Below, piece after piece: positions 1 through 8,966 of a stretch of 64,000 bases of DNA. A program made the translations under genes and the position numbers. Under the pieces are notes generated by a model. That model searched no databases and was not told where the DNA came from. It saw only the letters and a list, made by a program, of their open reading frames with translations. The first letter of the stretch is position 1. Each line of letters opens with the position of its first letter. The DNA comes from Caldilineaceae bacterium (GTDB lineage: Bacteria > Chloroflexota > Anaerolineae > Caldilineales > Caldilineaceae): assembly GCA_019637645.1 (NCBI GenBank), contig JAHBVH010000029.1:1-64000 (forward strand), written 5' to 3'.

Positions 1-59
1 GTGGCTATCAGCGCGCCGCCGACGCGATTCTCGCCCATAAAGCAACGCTTGGATTATAA
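1..59 (+). CDS. MGT-family glycosyltransferase, C-terminal end only
   Basis: The window opens inside a gene. The frame starting at base 3 reads GYQRAADAILAHKATLGL and stops at 57-59. This matches the end of the complete glycosyltransferase at 2925-4151, which ends [13 protein letters not shown]..., so the cut gene is very probably a second copy of the same macrolide-type (GT1) glycosyltransferase family. Only 18 residues are visible, so the substrate cannot be judged. Its place ahead of the FkbM methyltransferase and the sugar epimerases suggests it belongs to the same cluster. Confidence 0.6.
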   Translation, partial: GYQRAADAILAHKATLGL

Positions 60-164
60 GAGGGTACGTTCCCCAAATGGGGCGATAGCGCGAACGAGAA
101 TCAATGTTTTCGTGTTTCGCCCTAGTTGTGATACGCACCTATTGTAAGAGGAGGCTCGCTTCGC

Positions 165-944
165 ATGTATTTACCAGCACTCTATGAAAAGCCCAAAGTC
201 ATTTTCGAGGTCGGGGCTCATGCCGGTGACCCGGACTTGATCGATTATTGCCAGCGCAGTGGGGCCAAACTCTATATGTTTGAACCGCTGCCCAAACGCT
301 ACCAGGAGCTAGTGGAAAAGACCAAGCACGTCCCGAGCATTCAGGTCTTTCCCCTGGCGGTCTCGAATTATGATGGCCGGGCCACCTTTCATGTGGCGAA
401 TTTTGATGACTGTTCCTCGCTGCTTACATTTGATGAAAAGGTCAACGAAACCTGGGTCTTTAAGTGGCACCCCATCGATCGCTTTGAAATGGTCGAGCAG
501 ATCGAGGTCGAGGTGGTGCGCTTGGACACCTTCATGCAGCAACAGGGCATTGAAGAGGTCGATCTGATCGAAATTGATACGCAGGGCCAGGATTTAAAGG
601 TAGTCGAATCATTGGGTGCAAAGATCAAGGGAGTAAAAAAGATTCAGCTTGAGGTCAACGTTTTCCACGCGCCGCTCTACAGCAATAGTTGCAACAAAGA
701 TGAGGTCGTTGCGTACTTTGCCCAACAGGATTTTGAGCCACATGTCTCATGGAAGCAGACCATGAATCGCGAAGAAAACATCACCTTTCGCAACAAACGG
801 TTGTACCCCAACGCTTTACAAAATACGGGGCTGAGCCTGCTGGAAAAAGCCACGCAGCGGGGCTACTACTCCAGCGCACGTTTCTTGATCATCTCCAGAC
901 GCGTCTCTAGCATTTTGTTACAGAAGGTATTTACAGGAAGGTAA
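165..944 (+). CDS. FkbM-family methyltransferase
   Basis: A 259-residue SAM-dependent methyltransferase of the FkbM family, which typically O-methylates sugars or polyketides. The SAM-binding motif I appears as VIFEVGAHAGD near residues 13-23, followed by FEPLP (about 39-43) and the family-typical LDTF...VDLIEIDTQGQDLKVV segment (about 120-147). An AGGAGG-like ribosome-binding site lies about 9 bases before the ATG. The stop is 7 bases from the next gene, so the two are probably co-transcribed. The neighbours (glycosyltransferases, epimerases, nucleotidyltransferase) point to a sugar hydroxyl of a secreted or surface glycoside as the acceptor; that is inference. Confidence 0.85.
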   Translation: MYLPALYEKPKVIFEVGAHAGDPDLIDYCQRSGAKLYMFEPLPKRYQELVEKTKHVPSIQVFPLAVSNYDGRATFHVANFDDCSSLLTFDEKVNETWVFKWHPIDRFEMVEQIEVEVVRLDTFMQQQGIEEVDLIEIDTQGQDLKVVESLGAKIKGVKKIQLEVNVFHAPLYSNSCNKDEVVAYFAQQDFEPHVSWKQTMNREENITFRNKRLYPNALQNTGLSLLEKATQRGYYSSARFLIISRRVSSILLQKVFTGR

Positions 945-951
945 GAAATTC

Positions 952-2007
952 ATGAAAGTTCTCGTTACCGGCGGCTGCGGCTTTCTCGGTTTTCATGTCT
1001 GCACCCATTTCCGCGAGCAAGGCGCAGAGGTCGTTGCGTATGATAGCCTAGCCAAACATGAGTTTGCCCGGAATCCCTATATGCGTCCGGAAGCGCGCGA
1101 CTACAATCACCGCGCCTTGGCAGCTAGTGGCGTGCAGGTCGTGGTCGAAGATATTCGCAATAAAGAGGCCCTGGTTGAATATACGAGCGATTGTGATTAT
1201 ATTTGCCACACCGCTGCGCAACCCGCGATGACGATCTCTTGGGAAGATCCCGAGTTGGACTTTACCACCAACACGCGCGGCACTTTCAATGTCTTGGAAG
1301 CGGCGCGGATCCACCAATTACCGGTGGCGATCTGTTCCAGCATTCACACTTTTGGGCCGGATCGCATTAACGCGTCGCTCACCGAAGCCGAAACGCGCTA
1401 CGAGCGCAGCCCCGTCACCATTGATGAAGAGGAGCCCCTACTCCAAGGGACGATCACGCCGCTCCATGCCTCCAAACGGAGCAATGAGATCTATCTTCAA
1501 GCCTATGTCGATACCTTCAAGCTCAAAGCGGCCTGTTTTCGCTTGACCGGCATCTATGGCCCCAATCAGTTTGGCGGGGAAGATCATGGCTGGGTAGCGA
1601 ATTTTGCCATTCGCGCCATGTTGGGGCTGCCGCTCACCATCTTTGGCACGGGCAAACAGCTGCGCGATATTCTCTTTGCTAGTGATGCCGCCGCCGCCTT
1701 TGGGGCCTTTTATCGTCAGCCTGTCCCTGGGATCTATAACTTGGGCGGTGGACCGGCCAACATGATCTCGTTGATCGAATGTATTGATCTGATCGAAGAG
1801 ATTCTGGAGCAAAAGGCAGAGGTAAGCCTCAAAGAAGGCCGCTTTGGCGACTTGCGCTATTTTGTCACCAATTATGACAAGTTTGCCAACGCCACTGGTT
1901 GGCAACCCCAAGTCCGCCCCGAACAAGGGGTGACGCAGTTGATCGGGTGGCTCCAACAAAATCCAGATCTGTTTGCGCGGCAGCCCGCCCTCACCCCTGC
2001 TGGATAG
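952..2007 (+). CDS. NAD-dependent epimerase/dehydratase (extended SDR)
   Basis: A 351-residue extended short-chain dehydrogenase that would act on a nucleotide sugar. The Rossmann motif GGCGFLG is at residues 7-13 and HTAAQP at 86-91. Where most family members have the catalytic YxxxK, this protein reads LHASK (171-175): the lysine is kept but the tyrosine is leucine. The C-terminal sugar-binding half (GIYGPNQFGG, RDILFASD, YNLGGG) is intact, so the gene is not decayed. The second SDR of this cluster (4267-5352) also lacks the tyrosine. The enzyme may use another base or be specialised for one step; the substrate is unknown. Confidence 0.8.
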   Translation: MKVLVTGGCGFLGFHVCTHFREQGAEVVAYDSLAKHEFARNPYMRPEARDYNHRALAASGVQVVVEDIRNKEALVEYTSDCDYICHTAAQPAMTISWEDPELDFTTNTRGTFNVLEAARIHQLPVAICSSIHTFGPDRINASLTEAETRYERSPVTIDEEEPLLQGTITPLHASKRSNEIYLQAYVDTFKLKAACFRLTGIYGPNQFGGEDHGWVANFAIRAMLGLPLTIFGTGKQLRDILFASDAAAAFGAFYRQPVPGIYNLGGGPANMISLIECIDLIEEILEQKAEVSLKEGRFGDLRYFVTNYDKFANATGWQPQVRPEQGVTQLIGWLQQNPDLFARQPALTPAG

Positions 2008-2094
2008 GCGAAAGCTGACAGGTTTCCATCTGCAACAGGTTATCGTTGTTAGAACTTACGCAAGCGCAACTTGAACGATAAAGGAGAGCGCGTC

Positions 2095-2871
2095 ATGAAA
2101 GCACTCGTTTTGGCAGCCGGCAAAGGCACCCGGTTTGCCGGCAGTCGCGATGCCTATTTCGGTAGCCAACAAGCGCCCGCGCACAAATGTCTTACCCCGA
2201 TTGGTCATCGCCGGGTGGCCGATTTTAGCCTGGACACCGCGGTTGAGCTAGGGGTCGATGAGATCGTGTTGGTGGTGGGCTATTTGGCTGAAACCATCCA
2301 AGCCACCTATGGCAATCGCTATCGGGGCGTACCCATCACCTACACCTATCAACACGAACCGCGCGGCTTGGTGCACGCGATGATGTGTGGCCGCGATGCA
2401 TTAGGGACGGCAGATTTTTGGCTCTTCCTCGGCGACGAAGTGTTGGTCGATGCCAATCACCAAGTCATGCAGCAAAGTTTCCACGAGCAAGATGCTTTCT
2501 TAATTTGTGGCATGGTGCCAACAAGCGATCTCGAACGGATCTGCAAGAACTACACGTTGGCCTTTGATGAAGAATCCCGCCGCGTTTGGCGTTTGGTCGA
2601 AAAGCCGGTGCGCCCCTTTACGCCCTATATCGGCACCGGTCACTGTATCTTTCGCAACGAAACACTCCGGTATATGGATCTGATGCCAGCCGATCCACGC
2701 ACAGGGAACAAAGAGCTAGCGGGGTTGATCCAATACGCTATTGATGTTGGCGAAAAGGTCTTGTGTCATAGCTTTGATGAAATGTTTCACTATATCAATA
2801 TCAACACCTATGACGATTATCTAGCCCTGGAAACGGCGCTCATGGATCCGACCCTTTCAGCGCCGCGGTAA
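2095..2871 (+). CDS. sugar-phosphate nucleotidyltransferase
   Basis: A 258-residue nucleotidyltransferase that would activate a sugar phosphate with an NTP. The N-terminal signature is LAAGKGTRF, followed by a short insert before HKCLTPIG, where the lysine of the usual KxLxPxxxxP motif is found. GDEVLVD supplies the metal-binding aspartate and EKP the sugar-binding loop. A TTG 24 bases upstream is in frame, but AAGGAGAG at 2081-2088 sits 6-8 bases before the ATG at 2095 and fixes the start. It probably makes the activated sugar used by the epimerases and the glycosyltransferase next to it. CDP-, dTDP- or GDP-specificity cannot be read from the sequence. Confidence 0.8.
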   Translation: MKALVLAAGKGTRFAGSRDAYFGSQQAPAHKCLTPIGHRRVADFSLDTAVELGVDEIVLVVGYLAETIQATYGNRYRGVPITYTYQHEPRGLVHAMMCGRDALGTADFWLFLGDEVLVDANHQVMQQSFHEQDAFLICGMVPTSDLERICKNYTLAFDEESRRVWRLVEKPVRPFTPYIGTGHCIFRNETLRYMDLMPADPRTGNKELAGLIQYAIDVGEKVLCHSFDEMFHYININTYDDYLALETALMDPTLSAPR

Positions 2872-2906
2872 ACCTGTCAGGTTTAGTCTGTGCTATGTAA
2901 GTCCGA
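2872..2906. repeat. half copy of the dispersed palindromic element
   Basis: AACCTGTCAGGTTT directly after the nucleotidyltransferase stop, followed about 15 bases later by TGTAAGTCC. These are the inner arm and the outer end of the element seen complete at 4155-4237 and 32488-32572. The left half is missing. A further degenerate fragment lies at about 2012-2062. Confidence 0.5.
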
Positions 2907-2924
2907 ATGGATTAGGAGAACTTT

Positions 2925-4151
2925 GTGTCCACTGCTGTTGTACTGTGTTATCCAACCCATGGCCATGTTGCTCCCAAGCTGGCCGTCGTCGAAGCGTTGG
3001 TCCAGCGGGGCGAACGGGTGATCTATTACTCGACGGAGCGTTCACGCGCGCGCATTGAGCAAACCGGCGCGGAATTTCGCGCCTATGGCTATGACTATCA
3101 TGAGTTCGATCCCAGCCCGCCCACCGAAGGGCTCTTTAGTGATATGGAGCGGCTGCTTGGGTTAACCGAAGCCATGCTTCCGACCTTATTGACGGAGTTG
3201 CGCGACCTCCAACCAGATTACTTGCTGCTCGACTCCAAAAGTATTTGGGGTAATCTGGCGAGCCAAATCCTCCAAGTACCCGCGGCCACGCTCTCGGTGG
3301 TCTTTGCCCTCCATGAACGGTTGGTCGATGCCGCGTATCTGGTGCCGCGGCTCTATGGCGGCGCGTCGCCCGCGGTGTTACAGCGGGCCTTGGTGCACCT
3401 GCACAGCTATTTTCAGCTAGCCCAACGGGTCGATCAACGCTATGGCACGCGCTGCCCCAATCTAGTTGAATTTCTGGGCAATCCCCAGCCGCTCAACATT
3501 ATCTTCACCTCGCAGCTTTTTCAATTGGGTGGCGAACACTTTACCGACAACTATAAATTTGTCGGGCCGTCGATCAAGCCACGCCACGAAGCCACCACTT
3601 TTCCCTTTGACCAATTGAGTGGCGCGCCGTTGATCTATATTTCCATGGGCACGGTCTTCAACGAATTACCGGACTTCTACCGCGCCTGTTTTCGGGCCTT
3701 TGCCGATGCGCCCTATCAGATTGTCATGGCGGTTGGCAACAAGCTGGACCGGACCCAACTGGGGGAGCCGCCAGCCAACTTTATTGTCAGTGATTATGTA
3801 CCCCAGTTAGAGATTCTGGAACGGGCGGCGCTCTTTGTCACGCACGGGGGCATGAATAGCGCCAATGAAGGGCTCTACTACCAGGTGCCGCTGCTGGTGG
3901 TGCCACAGCGGGGCGATCAATATATGGTGGCCGGACGCGTGGCCGAATTGGGCGCGGGGCTGCCCCTCTTCACCCACGAAGCAGCCCCAGAACGGCTGCG
4001 CGCCACAGCCGATCAGATCCTGTCAAATCCCCGGTTCAAAGCGGGTGCGCAGCGGCTTGGGCAATCGCTCCAAGCCGCGGGTGGCTATCAGCGGGCCGCT
4101 GAAGAGATTCTTTTATTTACACAACAAGGCAATCGCACACCAGTTCGGTAG
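2925..4151 (+). CDS. MGT-family (GT1) glycosyltransferase
   Basis: A 408-residue GT-B fold glycosyltransferase of the macrolide/UGT type. The N-terminal acceptor domain begins with [17 protein letters not shown] (about 9-25). The C-terminal nucleotide-sugar domain has ISMGTVFN and the signature [18 protein letters not shown] with PQRGDQ (about 306-332). The start is GTG, supported by TAGGAGA at 2913-2919; no better ATG exists. This family transfers an activated sugar to small lipophilic acceptors or lipids. The tail of a paralogue is seen at 1-59, so the cluster carries at least two such enzymes, perhaps for successive sugars. Confidence 0.88.
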   Translation: MSTAVVLCYPTHGHVAPKLAVVEALVQRGERVIYYSTERSRARIEQTGAEFRAYGYDYHEFDPSPPTEGLFSDMERLLGLTEAMLPTLLTELRDLQPDYLLLDSKSIWGNLASQILQVPAATLSVVFALHERLVDAAYLVPRLYGGASPAVLQRALVHLHSYFQLAQRVDQRYGTRCPNLVEFLGNPQPLNIIFTSQLFQLGGEHFTDNYKFVGPSIKPRHEATTFPFDQLSGAPLIYISMGTVFNELPDFYRACFRAFADAPYQIVMAVGNKLDRTQLGEPPANFIVSDYVPQLEILERAALFVTHGGMNSANEGLYYQVPLLVVPQRGDQYMVAGRVAELGAGLPLFTHEAAPERLRATADQILSNPRFKAGAQRLGQSLQAAGGYQRAAEEILLFTQQGNRTPVR

Positions 4152-4154
4152 TAT

Positions 4155-4237
4155 TAGAAGTTACGCACTGAGACCAGACCCGACAGGTTTGGAAAACCTG
4201 TCAGGTCTCTGTTACCCAGCCAACTGCATAACTTCTA
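4155..4237. repeat. complete palindromic MITE-like element, 83 nt
   Basis: Outer ends TAGAAGTTACGCA and TGCATAACTTCTA are inverted repeats of each other. The centre is an inner palindrome, GACAGGTTTGGAAAACCTGTC with longer arms. The flanks share GTAT (AGTAT before, CGTAT after), which may be a worn target duplication. It lies 4 bases after the glycosyltransferase stop, so it could also form a strong hairpin at the end of that transcript. Confidence 0.75.
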
Positions 4238-4266
4238 CGTATATAGAAACGGAAAAGGACAGAAGC

Positions 4267-5352
4267 ATGAGTGTTGCCATTGTCACCGGCTCAGCCGGTC
4301 TCATTGGATCAGAAGCAGTCACTTTTTTTGCCGAGTTGGGCATGGAGGTGGTGGGGATAGATAATGACATGCGGCGTTATTTCTTTGGGCAAGCCGCATC
4401 TACCGATTGGAATCGGGCGCGTTTAGAAAAGAGTGTAGCGCACTATACCCACGAAGCCATTGACATTCGCGACCAAGCTGCGATCCAGCGCGTTTTCCAA
4501 CACTATGGTCGCCGGATCAGCTTGGTGATTCATACAGCCGCGCAACCCTCTCACGATTGGGCCGCGCGTGAACCGCATACGGACTTTGCGGTCAATGCCA
4601 CGGGCACGCTGAATCTGCTCGAAGCGACGCGGCAGTACGCGCCCCAAAGTGTCTTTATTTTTACGTCAACCAACAAAGTCTATGGCGATACGCCCAATCG
4701 CCTGCCCTTGCGCGAAGAAGCAACGCGGTGGGAGATCGATCCCACGCATCCCTATGCAGATGGCATCCAAGAAGATATGTCGATCGATCAGACGGTCCAC
4801 AGTCTCTTTGGAGCCTCCAAAGTGGCGGCGGATGTGTTGGTGCAGGAATATGGTCACTATTTTGAGTTGCCCACCGCCTGTTTTCGCTGTGGTTGTCTCA
4901 CCGGGCCGAACCACGCTGGCACCCAATTGCATGGCTTTCTTGCCTATCTGATGAAATGCACCGCCACCCAGACGCCTTACACCATCTATGGTTATCAAGG
5001 GAAACAGGTGCGGGATAATATTCACAGCGCCGACTTGATTCGTGCCTTCTATGCCTTCTATCAAGCGCCCCGCATTGGCGAAGTCTATAATTTAGGCGGC
5101 GGTCGTGTGAGTAATTGCTCCATGCTCGAAGCGATCGACCTTTGCCAAACGATTACCGGCCAAGCCCTGAGTTGGCGCTATTCTGAGGAAAATCGCATGG
5201 GTGACCATATTTGGTGGATCAGCCATTTGGGCAAATTCCAGCGCCACTATCCAGCTTGGCAGCCAACCTACGATGTGCCAGCGATTCTCCAAGAGATCTA
5301 CGCCGCGAACCACGACCGTTGGCAAACGGCGCTACAACAACCCAGTCAGTAA
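4267..5352 (+). CDS. CDP-paratose 2-epimerase-like SDR
   Basis: A 361-residue extended SDR resembling CDP-paratose/tyvelose 2-epimerase. The Rossmann motif GSAGLIGSE is at residues 8-16, [11 protein letters not shown] at 89-99, STNKVYGD at 134-141, and family-typical GCLTGPNH and [10 protein letters not shown] further on. At the catalytic position it reads FGASK (181-185), with phenylalanine in place of tyrosine. The open frame extends upstream to 3865 inside the preceding gene, but ATG 4267 follows a purine-rich GGAAAAGGACAG and starts exactly at the Rossmann strand. It probably finishes a rare deoxysugar for the neighbouring glycosyltransferase. Confidence 0.82.
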   Translation: MSVAIVTGSAGLIGSEAVTFFAELGMEVVGIDNDMRRYFFGQAASTDWNRARLEKSVAHYTHEAIDIRDQAAIQRVFQHYGRRISLVIHTAAQPSHDWAAREPHTDFAVNATGTLNLLEATRQYAPQSVFIFTSTNKVYGDTPNRLPLREEATRWEIDPTHPYADGIQEDMSIDQTVHSLFGASKVAADVLVQEYGHYFELPTACFRCGCLTGPNHAGTQLHGFLAYLMKCTATQTPYTIYGYQGKQVRDNIHSADLIRAFYAFYQAPRIGEVYNLGGGRVSNCSMLEAIDLCQTITGQALSWRYSEENRMGDHIWWISHLGKFQRHYPAWQPTYDVPAILQEIYAANHDRWQTALQQPSQ

Positions 5353-5377
5353 CCAACCAGTAAAGGAGCCCCGTCGT

Positions 5378-6715
5378 ATGGAAACCGAAACCAAAGCTGG
5401 ATCAGATGCAGAGGTCCTGAAGAAATGGCCCAAATGGGTTTGGTTTGCACCTTTTCTCTTCACCCTCACTTTGCCCAATCTCAATCGTTATCAGTGGCGG
5501 CTGTTGGGCTTGGTGGGCTTTGCCTCTTTGTTTAATCGCTATGACTTGGCGATTTTACAGATGGCGTTGCCCCAGATCCAGAGCAGTTTGGGCATTGCCG
5601 ATGCCGCGCTGAGCAATCATATTGCGATCATTCAGTTGGGCGCTTTGCCCGCTTTTCTCCTGATGTTAGCCGCGGATCGGGTGGGCCGTCGCCGCTTGTT
5701 AATCATTACCATTGTTGGTTACACGATCCTCACCGGTGCCACGGCCTTTGCAACTTCGGTGCCCATGTTTGTCGCCCTGCAATTTTTCTCCCGCATGTTT
5801 GTGACGGCAGAGATGTTGCTTTCGGCGGTGGTGATTGCCGAAGAGTTCCCCGCCGATGCCCGCGGGCGGGGGGTGGGCGCTTTAGCAGCCATGGCGGCGA
5901 CGGGCTTTGGGCTAGCGGCGCTCTTCTTTGCCTTTATCGATCTTCTCCCGTTTGGCTGGCGCGCCCTCTATTTCCTGGGCTTTGTGCCGCTGGTGATTCT
6001 TAGCAGCCTCCGCCGTAACTTGCCCGAAACGGCCCAATTCCAAAAGCACCAAGCCCAACGGGCCCAAGCCAATCAGGATCGGGAAGAGCCCTTTATGGCG
6101 AACCTCCAGCCGATGATCGACTTGGTGCGCGCCTACCCGGCCCGCTTTTGGGCCATTAGCCTCATTGTCTTTATCTATACCTTTGCCGCGGAAGTGGCCT
6201 TTTTCTACGACCCCACCTATTTGCAATCGGAACATGGCTGGCAACCTTGGCACATTAGCATTCTGACCATGGCGGGTGGCTTTTTGGCGCTCTTTGGCAA
6301 TACCTTGGCCGGCAATGTGGGTGATCGAGTGGGGCGCAAACGGGCCGCGATCATCTTCTTGAGCTGTATGCCACTCTTCATTAGTGCCTTTTACAATGCC
6401 AGTGGTTGGCCCTTAGCCATTCTCTGGGCGATCATGCTCTTTGGGATGATGGGGATTAATGTCTCGGTGGATACGCTGAGCACAGAACTCTATCCAACTT
6501 CCTATCGCTCCACCGCAGCAGGAGCCCGTGCCATGGTGGCGGCGATTGGTTCGGCGTTAAGCCAAGCTGTCTTTGGCATTGTCTATGGCTTTGCTGGCTC
6601 CCAGTGGACGGCGGTTAGTATTATGTCGATCCTGATCTTTATCACGCCTTTCATTGTCGCCCGCTTACCCGAAACAAGTGGTCGTGCATTGGACGAGATT
6701 GCGCCAGAGCGGTAG
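5378..6715 (+). CDS. MFS transporter
   Basis: A 445-residue, 12-helix major facilitator. The cytoplasmic loop 2-3 signature appears as ADRVGRRRLL (about 98-107) and its repeat after helix 8 as GDRVGRKRAA. The open frame extends back to 5201, but TAAAGGAG at 5361-5368 places the start at ATG 5378. It is the last gene of the glycoside cluster and separated by only 25 bases from the epimerase, so it may export the glycosylated product or import a precursor. The sequence resembles the sugar/aromatic acid proton-symport branch, but the substrate is not readable. Confidence 0.85.
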   Translation: METETKAGSDAEVLKKWPKWVWFAPFLFTLTLPNLNRYQWRLLGLVGFASLFNRYDLAILQMALPQIQSSLGIADAALSNHIAIIQLGALPAFLLMLAADRVGRRRLLIITIVGYTILTGATAFATSVPMFVALQFFSRMFVTAEMLLSAVVIAEEFPADARGRGVGALAAMAATGFGLAALFFAFIDLLPFGWRALYFLGFVPLVILSSLRRNLPETAQFQKHQAQRAQANQDREEPFMANLQPMIDLVRAYPARFWAISLIVFIYTFAAEVAFFYDPTYLQSEHGWQPWHISILTMAGGFLALFGNTLAGNVGDRVGRKRAAIIFLSCMPLFISAFYNASGWPLAILWAIMLFGMMGINVSVDTLSTELYPTSYRSTAAGARAMVAAIGSALSQAVFGIVYGFAGSQWTAVSIMSILIFITPFIVARLPETSGRALDEIAPER

Positions 6716-6750
6716 AATTTAGGTACTTTACTGTGTTCGGTAAGAATGGC

Positions 6751-6775
6751 GTGCCCCGACCGTACGGTGGGACAC
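6751..6775. other. strong hairpin in the gap after the MFS gene
   Basis: GTGCCCC and GGGACAC form the outer arms around the palindrome CCGTACGG. There is no T run, so this is not a standard terminator. The rest of the 237-base gap (6716-6952) shows a second small hairpin TGCCAAGCTGGCA and no gene. Confidence 0.4.
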
Positions 6776-6952
6776 CCATTGCCAAGTGAGCCAACGTCTT
6801 TCTCAGTATGCCAAGCTGGCACCTAGAGGTGAATGGGGTGAGTGGAGCCAGTGGAGATGCGGAGAACGCAGTCATCTATTTTTGGGATAAGCCGGTTTGC
6901 GACGCGCAGCTTTGGCTAATAGGCGCAGCAAACCAACGAGCAAATCGATACC

Positions 6953-8041
6953 ATGCTTGAATACGATATTGATCGGTTACTGGATATTGTCGCTTGGGTC
7001 GGATGGGTACTCTTCACCGTCTATACTCTCGACATTTTTATTCGCACGTTCTGGAATGCCGGGCTCTTACCAGCCCTGATCGACCTTTTCTCTTTTCGGG
7101 TGATTTTGCCACTTCTGGTGGTGACCGGGATCAGCATCCTCAGTCTTGCACTGATCTTTATCCAGCCCCAAGAGGTGGGCGTGGTGATCTCGGTGACGAC
7201 GCCCGGTGGGATACGGCCCCAACCACTACGCCCCGGTTTGCACTGGATAGTACCCTTCTTGGAACGCGGGGTGCAGTATCCCACCTATTGGCAGACTTAT
7301 ACCATGTCCAACGCGCCAGAGGAGGGTGCGGTGTTGGGCGACGACTCGATCCGCGCGCGCACAAGCGATGGTCAGGAAGTGCGCTTGGATTGTTCGGTCA
7401 TCTTTCGCATTGATATGGAACAAGCGGTTTTGATCCATACGGACTGGCAACAACGCTACATTGAGGAGTTTGTGCGCCCCGTGATCCGGGGGCTGGTCCG
7501 CACCCAAGTCTCCCAATTTAAGGTCAATGAAGTGAACAGTTCCGCCCGCAAGGATCTAGAAGCCTCGCTGACCGCGTTGTTACGGGCAGAATTTAGTAAT
7601 AAAGGCTTGGTGCTGGATCAGTTTCTGCTGCGCGATATTACCTTTACCCCTGAATATGCCGCCTCCATTGAAGAAAAGCAGATCGCGTTGGAAGGACAAC
7701 TTCAAGCCCAATACGAGGCTGAACAGATTCGGAATCTAGCCCTTGGGCGGGCCGATGCCGTCGAGATCGAAGCCCGTGCCCAAGCCCGGGCGCTGAAGCT
7801 GATTGCCGATGCCCTCCAAACCAACCCAGAGCTGCTTACCTATCGCTATATTGAAAAGCTAGCCCCCAATGTGCGGGTGATGTTGGTCCCCAACGACTCC
7901 CCCTTTATCTTGCCCTTGCCCGAATTGACCGATAGCCTAGGCTCGACCGCGACACTAACCAGTACAGCGCCGCTCTCTGGTACACTCAATGAACTCTCGA
8001 TCCCATCCCCCTCAACGGCGATCGATTCCTTTTTGAAGTAG
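6953..8041 (+). CDS. SPFH/Band 7 (prohibitin-like) membrane protein
   Basis: A 362-residue SPFH-domain protein. Two hydrophobic segments come first (about 10-32 and 43-69), then the Band 7 domain starts at IQPQEVGVVISVTTPGG. A helical stretch rich in A, E and R (about 235-285: QIALEGQLQAQYEAEQIR) is the coiled coil that drives ring assembly in this family. Such proteins scaffold membrane microdomains and often pair with a partner of the next gene. Here a 259-residue membrane-anchored protein follows after 11 bases. No clear ribosome-binding site precedes the ATG. The role in this organism is not known. Confidence 0.82.
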   Translation: MLEYDIDRLLDIVAWVGWVLFTVYTLDIFIRTFWNAGLLPALIDLFSFRVILPLLVVTGISILSLALIFIQPQEVGVVISVTTPGGIRPQPLRPGLHWIVPFLERGVQYPTYWQTYTMSNAPEEGAVLGDDSIRARTSDGQEVRLDCSVIFRIDMEQAVLIHTDWQQRYIEEFVRPVIRGLVRTQVSQFKVNEVNSSARKDLEASLTALLRAEFSNKGLVLDQFLLRDITFTPEYAASIEEKQIALEGQLQAQYEAEQIRNLALGRADAVEIEARAQARALKLIADALQTNPELLTYRYIEKLAPNVRVMLVPNDSPFILPLPELTDSLGSTATLTSTAPLSGTLNELSIPSPSTAIDSFLK

Positions 8042-8052
8042 AAAGAATCCTT

Positions 8053-8832
8053 ATGTCAGTCTACTTTATTCTGATCGTGGCCCTCCTCAGTTTGGGATTT
8101 ATGGCGCGTGGCTGGAAACAACGTTTGCGGCTTGGGCAACCAAAATCCACAGCTAGCACGGGGGAACCTAGCACAAACAGTCATGCCCCTACACCGATGC
8201 CGTTACAGGTGCGCGCAACCCAAACCCTTGCCGCCCTGCGTGAACGTTTCAGCCGTGGCGCACAACCGGATCTAGCCTTGCGCTTTCGTGCGTGGGTTAC
8301 GGCAACGCTGACCGAGGATGCCGATGTTCAGCGGTGGCTCCAGCGCCTGCCACCGGATGCCTTGCTGGCCTTCACCCAACAAGTGGCCGAATTCTGTGAT
8401 GAAATGGGTTTCCAGTTGGCGGATTTAGTGGATGGAACCCTAAACCAGATGCCAGCCACCGCCGACAAGGCCAAAGCCATTGTGGTCTCCTATTGTCGCG
8501 CCAACTATCAAGCCGCTGGTGCCCAAGCAGACTTTGATGCGCTCAAACGCTTCTTCCGCTATGTACACGCCCCAGCCCAGAAGGAGAACCAGCAATTTGG
8601 GCAAGCCTTATATGCCAGGCTTGTCCAGAAACAGGCAGCCCCGCCTCCTTCTTTTGATACAGCGATGGCCTCGGCAACGCAACGGCAAGCGTATATCCTC
8701 AATGCCATTCAGCAAGCCGCGGCGCAGCAGCCACAGATCTTTACCGCAGCGCTGAAAGAGGTCGTTGCCCAAAGTCAAGCGGCCCCGACGAGCGAAGAGC
8801 AAACGATGGCAGCCGCACCTGGGAACGCTTAG
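8053..8832 (+). CDS. hypothetical membrane-anchored protein, partner of the SPFH gene
   Basis: A 259-residue protein I do not recognise. It begins with one hydrophobic segment (about 3-19, YFILIVALLSLGFMARGW) followed by basic residues, so it is probably anchored with the bulk in the cytoplasm. A linker rich in S, T and P leads to a mostly helical region with many A and Q. No catalytic motif is visible. It lies 11 bases after the SPFH gene on the same strand, so the two probably form an operon and may act as a complex. Confidence 0.7.
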   Translation: MSVYFILIVALLSLGFMARGWKQRLRLGQPKSTASTGEPSTNSHAPTPMPLQVRATQTLAALRERFSRGAQPDLALRFRAWVTATLTEDADVQRWLQRLPPDALLAFTQQVAEFCDEMGFQLADLVDGTLNQMPATADKAKAIVVSYCRANYQAAGAQADFDALKRFFRYVHAPAQKENQQFGQALYARLVQKQAAPPPSFDTAMASATQRQAYILNAIQQAAAQQPQIFTAALKEVVAQSQAAPTSEEQTMAAAPGNA

Positions 8833-8844
8833 GCGCCGGCCGGT

Positions 8845-8864
8845 TGGGCTACTTACCTAGCCCA
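8845..8864 (+). terminator. hairpin after the SPFH operon
   Basis: TGGGCTA and TAGCCCA form a perfect 7-bp stem with a 6-base loop, 13 bases after the stop at 8832. There is no U tract, so the assignment is tentative. Confidence 0.35.
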
Positions 8865-8966
8865 GGATTGATGAACAGGAAAATGATCATGATACCGCTT
8901 GGTGAATTAGCGCTGATCGGTGGAGCCCGCTATGGTAGCATCAAATTATGGGAAAGGTGAGGTGGG

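Noticed and set aside
3865..4266. Longer start for the paratose-epimerase-like gene
   Set aside because: The extension lies out of frame within the glycosyltransferase and has no family resemblance; ATG 4267 starts at the Rossmann strand.
8883..8960. Small frame MIMIPLGELALIGGARYGS... (25 codons) ending 6 bases before the pentapeptide/PstS gene, with AGGAAA upstream
   Set aside because: Possible leader peptide, but too short to judge and without family resemblance.
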